A stretch of DNA of 64,000 nucleotides from Ectobius pallidus (GCA_964059195.1 CAXKWD010000007.1:157155269-157219268); one strand, 5' to 3'; shown: positions 44,760 to 57,202, numbered from the stretch's first letter. Notes: generated from the sequence alone by a model not told the origin. A program made the numbers and translations.

Positions 44760-45310
44760 GTACATAAAAAAAAACTGTGATGATGATAATGCGACTTTCG
44801 TGAGAGTCAGTTGAATGCGCACTACTGCAATGCAGCCGTGTACTTTATACTGGGATATTAATGGTAGAGGAAGTTATGAGAGTGTTTCACATCATTTTTA
44901 CTGCTATTTTATAGAATGGGAATAGACACACTGGCTTTTAGCGAAGGCGCCGATGCAGATACAGTATGTGTGTAGGCGGAGACAGCAATGTGTCATGCGC
45001 GAGAGACAAAAGAAAGGGTGAAGCTTGCGTCACTAACAGCCCATGAATATCAACAATTAAACGCTGCTTTATACCTTCCCATTTTTGCACATAACTCACT
45101 TGTCACTTATTATATCACCCCCCCCCCCCCCAACACACAACGTCGCTCACACAATGCACAAATCTGGTTTATGACTCTGTTCCGTTTCGAGTTCAGTCAC
45201 TCTGTTGTACTTAGGCCTGTCTTCCAGTCACTTTCTACATTTCCACATTACATGAATCTCGTGACTTTTAGGCAGATATTTACTACCTTTTCATAGAAAA
45301 TTCAAAAGAG
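44760..45310. other. Unassigned DNA with a C homopolymer
   Basis: A C run lies at 45118-45131. The plus-strand frame 44988-45296 crosses it and is not supported. Confidence 0.35.
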
Positions 45311-45314
45311 TAAG

Positions 45315-46062
45315 TGAGGAGTGTCGGTTCAAAACGCGTTAAGTCCACCTCCGATCGTAATGTAGTTTTTTGCCGATTCGCATTCTCTGATGTGTTCTGC
45401 ATGATACTACATAACGTTTTTATTTCAAATCGCAACCTTTCCCCGTTAAAATTGAGCCTGAAATATGAGGTTCGATGCAAAACGCATTCAGTCCAGAACT
45501 TGGTTCGGTGCAAATTACGTTGAGTCCACATTTTAGACGCGATCACGTGCGAAACAGGTGGTGCGTTGAACTTTACGATGTCTATTTTTTTGCAGGTGTT
45601 CTTCTAATGAAAGCGGTATTCACCAGACACTGAAACAGATGTCATTAGCGGTCAATATTAAAAGAAGAGAAGCATGGATTTTCCATTATTTAAAATGCTT
45701 AAAAAACAGAAATTGTTTAAATTTTGACAATTTGGTGCTTCGGCAATAGTTCACTTTGTATTAGCGCAAAAATATATGATTGTAATTCTTAAATAAAATA
45801 CTGACTTTCATCTTTTTATTATTATAGTGTTGGGTCAAAACGCGTTAAGTCCATTACTTTCGAAACTTTAACTATCAATAAAAGATGTAAACGAAAAGAA
45901 TGATTTGACACACCCAATACATTTAACTTTTTTATTAATTACTGATTCTGATCATAAAAAAATATTGCAAATTCGTTTGATAGTTTGGCCACAAACAGTT
46001 TTTCGTCATTCCTGAAAAATCATTATTTGTGGACTAAACGCGTTTTGAATCGACGCTCCTCA
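45315..46062. mobile_element. TIR element with AAAACGCGTTAAGTCCA words
   Basis: Inverted ends TGAGGAGTGTCGGTTC and TGAGGAGCGTCGATTC (inverse strand) run on into AAAACGCGTTNAGTCCAC on both sides. Further copies of the word occur inside at about 45478, 45507 and 45837. It is 748 bp long. No clean flanking duplication was found. Confidence 0.72.
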
Positions 46063-46575
46063 AGTCTAAAATTATAAATTTTATATAATTACTTTTATTT
46101 TCTCACTTTTGCCATTACTACACCATTTCCAATATTAAACTTTAAAATATAAAAATAATTGTGGCATCCAGTGAGAGAGTGAGCTAAGCCAAAAATTTTC
46201 AAATTTGAGTGATTGTCATCTCTTTGTAGTATATGAGGACCAATAATTTATTGGGAGGACCTATTCCACATTCAACATTATTAAATTCTTCCCCACCCCC
46301 CCCCCCCGACCAATCAGAAATCTCCATTCAATGAATCCACTCTCTAATTTTCCTATTGGCCCACCACCCATTCTAATATATCCAGTCTTTTCCTATATAA
46401 GAACAGCTTTTTCCCATCCAGCTCACTTCTCCCAGAAGATGGCAGCAGGGATTGCTGCCGAAAGCTTGGAACCAAACCTCCAACTCACCCGGTTGGAAGC
46501 CCGAGGAACAACAATAAATAATAATTATAATAATAATAATATAATAATAAAGCAGTTGAAATATTGCAGTTATAA
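46063..46575. other. Unassigned DNA with a repeat-like segment
   Basis: A C run lies at 46296-46307. AAGATGGCAGCAGGGATTGC at 46435-46454 and the following GCCGAAAGCTTGGAACC look like the end of a retroelement. AAT-rich words follow (46508-46550). Confidence 0.4.
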
Positions 46576-46578
46576 TAA

Positions 46579-46854
46579 AGCAGTTGTAATCACTATGTAA
46601 GTAAAAAAACTAAACCAGCATTTTTCAAGGAAGTTGAAGAAGATTTGAAATTACTCAATATCAAAAAGGAGGATATTGCAAACAGAGAAAAGTTTATGAA
46701 AGCAATATTTCATGGAGAATTTCCAGAGAAACCCAAGAAGAAAACGGGAAGTAAATGGACGGAAGAACGGAAACAGCAACATCGCGAAAGAATGAAGAAG
46801 TTTTGGGAAGACAAGAAGAAGACTACTGTTTCACGTGGTCCTAAGCTGGCCTAA
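46579..46854 (+). CDS. Unrecognised 91-codon open frame, Lys/Glu-rich
   Basis: The frame is open from 46579 and ends at TAA (46852-46854). It contains FFKEVEEDLKLLNIKKEDI, then MKAIFHGEFPEKPKKK and KWTEERKQQHRERMKKFWED. Base composition is more coding-like than the neighbours. The basic, helical WTEERK...RMKKFWE end resembles protein tails I associate with repeated elements, and a TIR fragment follows at once (46862-46925). It may be an exon fragment or a transposon piece. The first in-frame ATG is at 46696-46698. Confidence 0.35.
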   Translation, partial: SSCNHYVSKKTKPAFFKEVEEDLKLLNIKKEDIANREKFMKAIFHGEFPEKPKKKTGSKWTEERKQQHRERMKKFWEDKKKTTVSRGPKLA

Positions 46855-46861
46855 TCGAAAG

Positions 46862-46925
46862 GAAAAATTACACAAGTTCCCGATTTACCCCTACTGCCGC
46901 TAAAGAAGTTTCACTTCAAAAACAG
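46862..46925 (-). mobile_element. End fragment of the 5609-type TIR element
   Basis: CCCGATTTACCCCTACTGCC and GCTAAAGAAGTTTCACTTCA are the inverse of the left end at 5609-5645. Confidence 0.75.
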
Positions 46926-46939
46926 TTGTAATAGTAGCA

Positions 46940-47613
46940 TTGTGGTGATGGTGGTAACTTGTCCATTTGCCCCCACTTGACAAAATTTCTGGGGACGCCT
47001 ATGACTATCGATGCTCATCCCTACTGCAGAGCTGTATTTATTTCACGCCACTGTTTGTGAAATCCGCCACTGATTGAGGAACATAAATTTTAGTAGCGGT
47101 GGAGAACAATTGAGATGCTTGGTAATATTGCAGAGCACGCTATAGTTTCCATCCTCCTGCTGATGTCAGGGCCAGCAATGCATATATAACTAGAAATGTC
47201 GTCTTCCTTTCCCACTAATCTTGCGCCTCCTCGGCTTCGTACACTGTTCATAACTTCGCCAGTCATACATAATGTATAAACTACAAGAGTAAGGGCAAGA
47301 CAGGCTTCTAGCTTATTGTAGCATGCAATTAAATAGTCGTCAACTGCATGGGGGTGAATATATACACAGACGTTGCTAAATGCTAGAAATTAATTTCACG
47401 GTTCACAGATTAATCCGTACACAACACCTTGCCACTCCCACAACCCTTGTCATCCGGAGTATTGTGTTTTGCAGAAATTTTTATTATATCAATATTGGAA
47501 TTTTTATGAAGTAAATGTATTGTTAAAATTATACTTTCAAACAAAATATCTTTTCAATATTCCAATTTGTTTATAAATATCATTTATACAAAATTCAATT
47601 TAAATAATTTATA
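46940..47613. other. Unassigned DNA
   Basis: Short CGCCACTG/CCGCCACTG words at 47055-47083 suggest MITE debris. No gene was recognised. Confidence 0.35.
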
Positions 47614-47949
47614 AAATTCTCGGTCCTTTCACGTCCAAGTAATACCTTAGTTTCCGGAGGAGGGTTAAGGGGCAATGGACTTACCCCCTGTCCCTCTGCC
47701 CTCTCTAGGAAAATAAGCGTAACAAAATTCACATCGGTGAACAGAACTTGTAAATTCTCTCTCGAATCCTATGCTCCCATGATTGGGCGAAGGGCCTCCA
47801 AGTGGAGGTTTCTGTTTACCGATGTGAATTTTGTTACGCTTATTTTCCTAGAGAGGGCAGAGGGACAGGTGGTAAGCCCATCGCCCCTTAACCCCCCCCC
47901 CCTCCGGAAACTAAGGTATTACTTGGACGTGATAGGACCGAGAAATTTT
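47614..47949. repeat. Long near-perfect hairpin (arms about 131 bp, loop about 65 bp)
   Basis: The left arm 47614-47744 (TTTCACGTCCAAGTAATACC ... TAAGCGTAACAAAATTCACA) is mirrored by the right arm 47811-47949 with few mismatches and a short C-run length difference. The loop is 47745-47810. Transcribed, it would form a long dsRNA stem. It could be a foldback element or a hairpin-RNA source. Confidence 0.85.
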
Positions 47950-49040
47950 GCCCAGAGGCACTAATTTAGGCTTGGAGTTCTTTTACGTTCCGTAAATCTA
48001 TGACACGTGCACCCCCCCCCCCAGCTTAAAGTCCCAACTTGTAAATTAGTGAACCAATATAATTATTTTTGTTACTATATTCTTAGTAAATTACATATTT
48101 AGTTGTATCATTATATAGTTAACCATAGCTATAAATAATACATTTCTGTTTAATTCTCTACAATAATAGTGTTAAATTCTGTATAATTATGAAATATGGC
48201 GAACGGATTTTAAATTTCCTGCCATAACTTCAGTCACGAGAACTGTGTAATTGTATATTATTATTATTATGATTATGATTATTATTATTATATTTATTAT
48301 TAAAAATAGCTTCATTTCCTTGTAATTTGTTATAGTAATTTAAGTTTTTGGAATCCTGGTAAAGAGGAAGAGAAGACTATACAAATAGATTTAGGTTTAC
48401 TTTTTAATTTATATGTTTAAAAAGATGTATGAATCTAACACAGATATGTATATATCCAGGCCTAGTTTTTTTTTTTCTGGTAGTACGCGGGGATAAGTTA
48501 CGCATACCCTTTAAAGATTTTTTCAGTTTCATATACTAGATAATCATTAATTTCCACAATTTTGAAGTATGGTCTGGTCCCAATTAATCCAAATAAATGG
48601 AGTTCTACTGTAATAACATCGACTACTTTCAGAAGAAAACTAAACGGTTTGCTGTTGAATAAGGATTGGTGTACTGTTCATGAATGTTTGGTTGAGATTG
48701 TTATGTGAAATAATTTTGTTGTATCGTTGTATTTATAAACAATTATCGTATTATATGACTAAACTTATTAAATATTGAATTGCTTAAAGGCGTAAAAATT
48801 AAACATTTTGTATTCAATAATATTTTTATTAAATAAATAATCACAATTTCGTGACTTTCTTTTTGAGTTCCACATTTTTAAAAAGTAAATATAACAGACT
48901 GCAATAGTTTTCATAAAATAACACCACTCTTTAATTCACTACAAGCCTACTTATATTTTTGGGCAGCTCAACATAACACATGGGAGAAAATGACAGAAAA
49001 ATTAATATTTAATTTTTAATAGAATGGAATCCAATAATAG
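47950..49040. other. Unassigned AT-rich DNA
   Basis: A C run lies at 48012-48022, ATT words at 48258-48302 and T/A-rich stretches elsewhere. No gene was recognised. Confidence 0.4.
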
Positions 49041-49044
49041 CTAT

Positions 49045-49925
49045 TTATGTATCAAGTACGCAAAATAACGCTTTAGCGGACTCATCCAGTATTTCAGCCT
49101 CGGCTTTCGCCTCGGCCGCTATACTAGATTCGTCCGCTAAAGTTTTTGCGTACGTGGTGCATACAATATTCTTTAGTAAAAGTTATATACATTATATGAA
49201 ATGAAACAAAAAATACCGTATAATTAATTATAATGAAAGGCAATCAGTCATTTCTTTAAGTTATATTGTCATGGCCATCTAGATCATAAAACAACAATGA
49301 CCGTAGGTACCAATAACAAATGTGGTAGTATAGATGCATAATATATGAGTCCCTTGTTTGTAAACAATATTGCATACTAACTAGTATTTATGAAAAGCTT
49401 GTGAAAATATAAATGATAATACCGAGGAATTTCAATCCAAGCCAGAAACATTGAATTGGAGCTACTACCAGCAACTTCACGGCAGAAATAGGCTATGGGA
49501 AGGGATATATTACGGCATTTAAATGCTGTTCGTCCATGGTAAGGAATGGTTTTCATGTGAACCAAAATGTGAAAAGTTGTTGGCTTATATTTGTTGTCAT
49601 GTGATGAAGTGGGCTACCGTGTTTCGCGAAAAATCCTGGTAAAGTTTCTGATTATCATAAATAAACGTGTTGGCTTAAATTTGTTGTTTTATGACCAATT
49701 ATATGCGTAAATCCATGTTAAAGTTGGTGTGACTGGTCAATGCCGTCTGGGTTTTGTTTATAGATTACCATGACGACTTTAAAGGACAAGGCCGCTAAAA
49801 TTGCATTTTGAATGCAGTTTGAATGCACTTTTATGCAATTTTAGCGGACTTGTCCTTTAAAGTGCAGCTTTTTGGCGTGTTACCAGTCCGATAAGCAGCT
49901 GTTTTAGAGAGCGTGTACTAAAAAG
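49045..49925 (-). mobile_element. Element with TTTAGCGG hairpins, copy 2 (inverse of 22241-23110)
   Basis: The order of segments is exactly reversed relative to copy 1, from CAAGTACGCAAAATAACGCT to AAACAGCTGTTTTAGAGAGC-like sequence. Both internal hairpins are kept with compensating differences. Confidence 0.72.
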
Positions 49926-49991
49926 GCATTTTTACTACAAATAAATAAGTACTCGATACTTTAGTTATTGCTCTAATAAGCATCTGATATC

Positions 49992-50453
49992 TAGACCTCG
50001 GAATTTTAGGCAAATGCCCAGTTTTATATTGCCTAAAATTATCTAAAATGGGGGCCAGTGCCTACTTCCTTTTTGTGCCTAAACCTGCCCAAACAAGAGA
50101 TTTTTAAGGTTTTTAAAGCGATTTACCTACAACCGTTTTGAATGCTTCAATATAGGCTACAGCTTAAATTTCATTTCTAGTTCTCTTCTCTGTGTGGTTT
50201 AGTGCTCGTAACCTGTAGGCATACAGATGCCTATAAGAGGAGAAACAAGTCTCTGAAAGCTTCTTTAATTCGTTCAGTGAACTTACTCTTTTTACGACGG
50301 AAAAATAATTTTTTATGTTTATGTAAGACTTTTTCTTTGTTAGGGTAGGCAAGCCGGTAATTAATTTGTTAGTTTTCGGTGGTGTTATCAGATTATTTAA
50401 GACCAACATTCAGCCACAAATTAGCCTAAGTCTGCCTAAAATTCTGAGGTCTG
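49992..50453. mobile_element. hAT-like element, family F (TAGACCTCGG ends, GCCTAAAAT words)
   Basis: The 462-bp element starts TAGACCTCGGAATTTTAGGC and ends GCCTAAAATTCTGAGGTCTG. Flanks CTGATATC (49984-49991) and CTGAAAAC (50454-50461) match at 6 of 8 positions. GCCTAAAAT or its inverse occurs at both ends, with further GCC(T/C)AAA words at 50029-50095. Confidence 0.7.
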
Positions 50454-50747
50454 CTGAAAACATAGCAAATGTTGGTGACTACACGCCACTGATAACGTTG
50501 TTGTGTACGCCACTGACACTTGGGCGTGGCAATAAGAGTGTAGCAGCACTAGCTCCACATCATTGTATGTAGCTGCTGCCTTTTGTTCCTATTTGGACCA
50601 GGACGCACTTCTCCGGCGTCTTGAGAGCAGTAGCGACCCAAGCGGGCGTCTATCTGAACTGTATCTCGTTTTCTTTACGCCGTGTTACCAAAATGCTTTC
50701 AAATCACATACAAAATCTTAAAGGCATATTAGAACAAAAGTTATGAG

Positions 50748-51213
50748 TAGGTGGCGGATTTCTATGACATGTCATATTTTTCCCCTTTGCATTATTCCAG
50801 GTTTCCGACTAATTTAAACCCGATTCCAAGCATCCTGGTGAAAATGGAACTGCTTTTATTGTGCATATAACTGCATATTTAGGAAATGTTCACTATTGTA
50901 GCATATTTAGTATGAATAAGCATATTTAGGTCATATTTTTTGCATATTTGTGTGCATATTAAAGAAATTTTGAAGTTTCATATCATATTTTGTAAATTTT
51001 GAATTATACTGATACTTTTTGAGAATTTACAGATTTTTAAATAATTAACATTATATTTTAATAAAATGAATTGTATTGAAACTTTAAAAAATATACACAA
51101 TGTGTAAGTGGTAAAGTCATATTTTAAATTTTATTGGTCATATTTTAATGTTTTCTTAGGTCATAAATGCATGCATATATCCTATTTTTTAGGTCATAGA
51201 AATCCGCCCCCTA
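50748..51213. mobile_element. hAT-like element, family B (GGCGGATTTCTATGAC ends)
   Basis: The 466-bp element starts TAGGTGGCGGATTTCTATGA and ends TCATAGAAATCCGCCCCCTA. A perfect 8-bp duplication GTTATGAG flanks it (50740-50747 and 51214-51221). GCATATTT/GGTCATATTTT words run through 50865-50955 and 51110-51190. Confidence 0.92.
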
Positions 51214-51221
51214 GTTATGAG

Positions 51222-51868
51222 ATTTTTTTATTAAAAAGAAAGGATTTGTGATCTAGGCCTATATTGAAGTATTTATTTATTTGTGTTTTATTTATTTATT
51301 TGTCTGTTTTCATAATTATTTATTTGAATACTTTCTTATTTATTTATTTGTTTTATTTGTATTTTAAAATTACATAAATACATAGATATAAGGTCCTGAA
51401 ATTCTGAAAGAGCAGGAAGTCGTGCTCGGGGGCAGTTCCATGCTTATGTTTACATGTCTTACATCATTGAAATATATACTTAAAATAAAATTACCTTAAA
51501 ACTGAATAGACAAAATACTATGAAATAGCTGGCATCAAGGGAAAAATACTAAAGCAGAGAGTAAAGGCATGACTCAATTGATGTAAACATAATTATAATA
51601 ATGAAAAGTAAATTATCATAATAGAAGTATGTACCAAAAGATATACCTATTATAAAAGGGATGAAAATCTAAGTTATAAGAGTTTTTTTTGTTGGATTCA
51701 AAGAACCCATAGGCCTAACTAGGCTATAGGCCTAATTGGCTAAAACTGGATGTAATGTGATTTTATAATTATACAGACATGGACCGAATCTAGAGCTATG
51801 TGATAGACCAGAGAAGTAAACCATTTGGGTTCGTTTAGAAATTTAACGCAACATGGATTTTCCTTAGT
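51222..51868. other. AT-rich DNA with TTTATTTA-type repeats
   Basis: Tandem ATTTATTTATTTG-like words occur at 51265-51360. Nothing else was recognised. Confidence 0.45.
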
Positions 51869-52250
51869 TTAACCTCTCCTGTTGTAGGGTCGTTTATGCG
51901 GCCCATGCCGCCCAGGCCTTACAGGACTTCTACCTGTCGGGAGAGGAATTATCTCTGGATCACATACATACTTTATTGAGCAGACAAAGACTTGGGAGGG
52001 CCTCCCCGGATGAGTGATCAGTTTAATGTCGGGGTCACCTCCGATACAACACGAACACATAGGACGAGACATCACACTCACACTCTGGACAAGGCGAGGA
52101 TGAGATGAAGATGATAATGATGGCCAGTTGATATCCGGGGACCATAAGGGCTTAAAGTTACGCGGCATTCTTTTATAGCTGCGGAAAAATCCCGCCTAGG
52201 GAACTTGTCCCGATCAGGAATCGAAAGGAGCGAAAGCAACCCCTGCGTCA
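51869..52250 (-). repeat. GC-richer repeat-like block, 99-codon frame not supported
   Basis: A minus-strand frame (51869-52168) reads ...RPMCSCCIGGDPDIKLITH... A tRNA-like B-box-side sequence (GGAATCGAAAGGAGCG) lies at 52218-52233. It looks like a SINE or other retroposon; family not established. Confidence 0.35.
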
Positions 52251-52254
52251 CAGA

Positions 52255-53935
52255 GGTGGACGATAATAAAGACTGTTGAAATCTATTTTTGCGCTCTTAT
52301 AAAAGTTACTTTTACTCTTTATCGTTTTCAACGCTTCTTTTTTTTTAAGTAAAGTGCAAGCCGATTTTTGTTTAATACTCTGGTGTCTTAGGAATTTAAT
52401 TTTTACGAATAATAACATAAATGCTATTGATAGATCTAAGATTAAGCCAATGCAAGCAATTTTCTGGTTAGTTAATATATCCACATATCATTACTTGTAG
52501 TATAATTTTTTATAAAAATACATTTTTATACATCGATTTATTGTGTTGTTTATTCTGAAATGAACATCTCATTAAGGATGGGGGTTTCTATTGTATACGT
52601 TATTGAATGCTATTCATATAGAAACGTTGAAAGATGAAAGTTACTAGGGAAAATTCTGCATTTTTCGCAGTTTTTCGATAATTTGAATTTTTTAATACTT
52701 TGAAGCGCTATACTCGGTACATATTTGGTTTTAAAAAACGATGAACCAGTGAAAATTGTAGGAAATGTAATGCTCTTTAACTTTTGTAATAGAGTGCTTT
52801 CCGCTAAAACGCGTTGTGTAGGAGTTATAAGGAAAACATTGAAAAAAGAAAGACAATTTCGAGGTTTTTCGGCTTCCCTGAAGTTCGCATAGGGTTCTCG
52901 AATTGGAAAACTTTTATTCTACACCATAGAATACCCACATACCAGCAGCGTCGCCAGGAATTTTATTAAGGGGGGGGCAAACTCAACATAATTCCTAACA
53001 CATTGATCCTTATTTATTTGACTAAATTATACATTACTCAAGAATTAATTTACTATAATGACCAAATAGTACTATTACGACAATTTAAATAAGTGTACTG
53101 TGAACTAATTCCTGATTGAAGTTAATCAACATTGAAATGATACAAATGATATTTTATTATGATCGCATAAGTTAACAGAATACGCCCTTTTGAGCAACGG
53201 CCTTGGTGACATATTATTATAAATACATATTATAATTATAGTTGGTTAATAACTTACTTGCTAAACTCATTATAAAGTAATTATATTTTTGTTATTCTCC
53301 ATGTAGCAACTGCAGGTTGGCAAAGAGTACCATAAATAAATAAATCCATAAGGCAATCCAGAGGGGGGCAGTTGCCCCCCTTGTCCCCCCATGCCACATA
53401 CAACATATTAAAAGAGAATTCATTAACTTCGGACCTTCCTCTAGGTAACCCCAATTTTAAGTACCTTGTGACTGGACTATTATGTATGAAGTATCAGTTG
53501 GTTTTATTTCCTTCAGAATACAATATATCTTCATATTATAGCTGCTACGTCTTGCTGATGATTAAAATCTATTTGCATAGGGTCTTGAGAGGAAGTGAAT
53601 GCCGCTTGAGTCACTCTTGCGCGCAGTAGGATGAAATTAATTACCCGCTGGTTAAAAAGTGGCGCAGTAGCCATTCGCCTTGCCTGTGACATGTCCTGAT
53701 TTACATTCCCAACCAAAACTGTTTTAAATTGCGCTGCCAAAACTGTTATAATGCCGCACGATCACAGTATTAATTATAATTTGCTTTAAAAACAATAATA
53801 AACACGAACGGATTTCTATATAAATTCACATTTACTAAGAAGGTCAATATTAATTATCTGTAAGTTGCACAATGTATATAATTGAAAAATTCTACTTTTA
53901 TTTCCATATTTCTCCATATTTTAAAGTTTATTTAA
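52255..53935. other. Mostly unassigned DNA; possible MITE at 52938-53396
   Basis: GCGTCGCCAGGAATTTTATT with a G run (52948-52978) and GGGGGGCAGTTGCCCCCC (53363-53380) resemble MITE ends, but they do not pair as inverted ends. No exon was recognised. Confidence 0.35.
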
Positions 53936-53939
53936 TTAG

Positions 53940-54058
53940 CGGCCGGTGCGTAGGGCTGACAACCTTATCGCCTTCATGTGCCGAATTCTCAATCTGGGAG
54001 TCTCAACCTCCCGGAACCCGCGGCCTGTACAGGGATCACTTTGCCTTTTACCTGCTAT
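53940..54058 (+). mobile_element. Fragment of the 4634-type SINE
   Basis: GCGGCCGGTGCGTAGGGCTG and ATCTGGGAGTCTCAACCTCC match the SINE body. Confidence 0.75.
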
Positions 54059-54591
54059 TACATAGGCCTATTTAATTAATTTCCATTACTAGGCTTTTAA
54101 GCCACATGGCTGACTCAATTATTGTTTACCCATTTCCAGATGAGCCAGAAACTTGAAATTTGGCATACTTGTTTTTAGGCTGTAACTGAAGGGGAAAAAC
54201 AAAATATTTCAAATTTTGAACTCTTTACCCCAGAAAAACATTCAAAATGACGTACGCAATTTTAAAGTCTGTGCAAGACCTTTATTGAAAGCTTATATGC
54301 CTAGTAGTTAAAAAGTAAGACGTATCAAAAACCAGACCACGCCAACTGGGATGGATTTTGAGGGATCTACAAATTTGGTCCTGTAACTTTTTGTCTCTTT
54401 CGGTTAAGCCTGAGATAGAGTTAGATTTTTATGATTTTAAGTACATTTTGAAAATTTGCCACACATTATGTACTTTTTGACACATTTATACATCAGCTAG
54501 AATCATACAATTTGGCAGGAACGTTGGCAAATTCAACTTCCATAAGCATGCCAAATTTGATGATTCTATATACCTTAATGTATATTATAAG

Positions 54592-54712
54592 GCCATGGAT
54601 GCCTAGAGGGTTCCAGGAGGTTGAGGCTCCCAGATTTTGGTGGTGGTAAGGTTGTCAGCCTTACGCACCGGCCACCTTTACCCCCAGGATTGCTCCTGGT
54701 ACTTATTACTGC
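54592..54712 (-). mobile_element. Fragment of the 4634-type SINE
   Basis: GAGGGTTCCAGGAGGTTGAG and TTACGCACCGGCCACCTTTA match the SINE body on the minus strand. The head is missing. Confidence 0.78.
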
Positions 54713-54719
54713 AATGAAT

Positions 54720-56490
54720 ATTATCGCAACTATAAATAAGTGTTAATAAATAAATCTTGTTATAGGCCTGATTTTAATTTGGATACAGAAAGACGGCATT
54801 TGCTGTTTGCTTTTAGCCTATGTAATTAACTAATTGCAAGCCTATAATTCGGTTAACATAAATGTAGAATAGACACAAAATCTGATGGATAGACTAGTAT
54901 TTTGTACAAATTTTTGAGTAATTTTTGTTAGTTTTCGGGTCTTTTTTTTTTGTAGTCATTTTATAGCTTATATTTGAAGTATTCTTAGGTCATCACAGTT
55001 AATAATAATTAATACTGTTCATAACAATTATTAATAATATTACTAATCATATTCCCTTGTAACTTTTTATTTATATAGTTGAGTAGGCATTGATACCACT
55101 CCCCAGATTTTCCTCCAATGCGACTTCTTTCAGAAATGCACTGACCTAGGAGGAATATTATAGTAACAAGCCAATATATATCTGACTTGTTAACAGAGTA
55201 CAAGAGTTGTAATAAATGTCTTACAAATCAATAGAGTCCGGTGGGGAGTTCGCTAATGAATGCTTAATCCCGATCACCCGGTGATCCACTGAAAAGCAAG
55301 CAGAGTTAATTGGACGCTAAATATACAGTTTAATTTGAGTGGGTTTGTTGAGTGGCCACTACATCAGGGGAGCCAACATAGCACAACTTTGTTACCCTTG
55401 GCAACGCCAAGCTCTGTCTTTTGTTTCTAGTATAAGTCTGCAAACAGGTTCAATTCATTTTTTTTTAAACCTTTTGTATGTTCTGCCTAAAGAAGCAACT
55501 TCTATTCGTACATTTATTACCATGTTGAAGCGCTTATTTAAAAATCCAGTAATATGAGATACCATTCATGAAAATGTTATGTTTGACTCACCGTATTCAT
55601 TTCTTCAGGGAAGAGGCGCACCAGTAGAATTTTATTCGATTTTAACATAGGCTATTTACTTTCTCCCAAACCTTAGAAAGGCTACCATAAGTGTAGTAAG
55701 TAGGTCTACCCTAAAGTGTTGACCCAGAAATTCGATGTCGCGAATTTTTCAAGACAAAATAACTTTGTCTACAACATTTAGAAAAAGAAAAAAAAAACAG
55801 AAAAAATATATTGGCTACTGTACAAAAAAAAATCTGATGTGAAAGTCACATAACTTCCTCTGCCCAAATAAAAGTTTGCAGCATTTACGCTAATTATGCT
55901 ATAAATATCTTATAGCCCTTTCTTTGAATGTTGCGACTGAAAACGCAGGCTATGGGGGAAAAAAAAGTGACTGCAAACGTTTATTGAACTTTCCGCTGTT
56001 AAGAATAATTTCCGAAATTTATCAAATATTCCCCTCAGATATTTCTTTACTGTAAGCAGGGCCAACACGAGTTTATCGACATATTTGCGAGAAGGAAGTT
56101 CGAGCAAGTTTATCTGATGAAACTCGTAATCTTTGAGTAGGATTTATTAAGACTATTCCCTGAATAAAATGTAACGGATTTTGTAAATAATAATTCTTAC
56201 TTTTTTGGCAATTTTCTGTCAGCCGTAAGATCACGGCATACTAGATGAATGCACAGTCCACGAATCGATTCGATGAATCGATCCGACTTCCCAAATGCTA
56301 CCAATGGTCCGTATCAAAAGATTGAGGGCGTCGTGGTAGTTTCTTACATCAAAAAACTATAAAAGCACACGAATTGGCTTATACCGAATGGAAATTGTGT
56401 TTTTAATCGATGGACATTTATATTATTTCAAATCCCAAACAAGTTATGTTGTATTTAATAATGTGTTTTCATTCTGCTTAATGGCATTAT
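54720..56490. other. Unassigned AT-rich DNA, about 1.8 kb
   Basis: A short match to repeat M flank sequence (GATGAAACTCGTAATCTTTG, 56116) is present. Poly-A runs lie at 55787-55830. No gene was recognised. Confidence 0.4.
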
Positions 56491-56587
56491 TAATCACCAC
56501 ACGTTTATGCCTTACGTGTTCAGGAACGAGCGTAAGTTTTATCAGATAAAATTGCATCCTTGCGATCCGCGGAAGGATAAGATAAAC

Positions 56588-56665
56588 GATCGTGATTGGT
56601 CTATATCCGAAGAATTGCTAAACGTTATTGGTCAATATCAAACAGTGAGTGGAATGGTTTCTCTA
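56588..56665 (+). repeat. Dispersed repeat shared with 124-205
   Basis: GTGATTGGTCTATATCCGAA and CGTTATTGGTCAATATC are shared. The plus-strand frame 56507-56728 spans it but is not recognised. Confidence 0.6.
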
Positions 56666-56739
56666 AATAATAAAAAAGTTCAAACCCTCTTTTTTTCCAT
56701 GAGGCCTACCTTACGCAAATTTATATAATATAATTTTTT

Positions 56740-57200
56740 TTTGTAATTTTAAAATGATTTTAGGGCATTATTGAAGGATTCTTAAGTCAAAATACCTTGT
56801 CGTGACTAAGTTCCGGAAGTGAATGCTCTTTCAGAAGTTGAAATGGGCCTATGCATGCAAATATGTAAAATACGCTCCGGAAACTATGAAGTATGCTCTA
56901 TCATTTAAATAATTTAATATTTTACGTTCCCTTCTTAGCTGAATTACATTATAAATTACAAAAATAGTAGTAGCTGTATAAAAATAACAGGCCAGTGCCA
57001 AAAAAATTTAATAAATTAAAAACTAATGAAGTGAAACGTCGCTTTAATATTATACAGTCAGTTCCGAAAAAATTTGGCTATGTACTGTCAATTATTTTAC
57101 TGTCTGTTCTTAAAATATTCACTTAGCCAATTACCCTATGCTTTATATTAGGCCTAAATGTTTGAGTTAGCAGAGATAGGACTATGTAAAATATTTAAAA
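56740..57200. other. Unassigned DNA
   Basis: No gene or repeat was recognised. Confidence 0.3.
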
Positions 57201-57202
57201 TA

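Noticed and set aside
51869..52168. 99-codon minus-strand frame with several Cys
   Set aside because: No recognised domain, and adjoining tRNA-like sequence suggests a retroposon; kept only as a repeat-like block.
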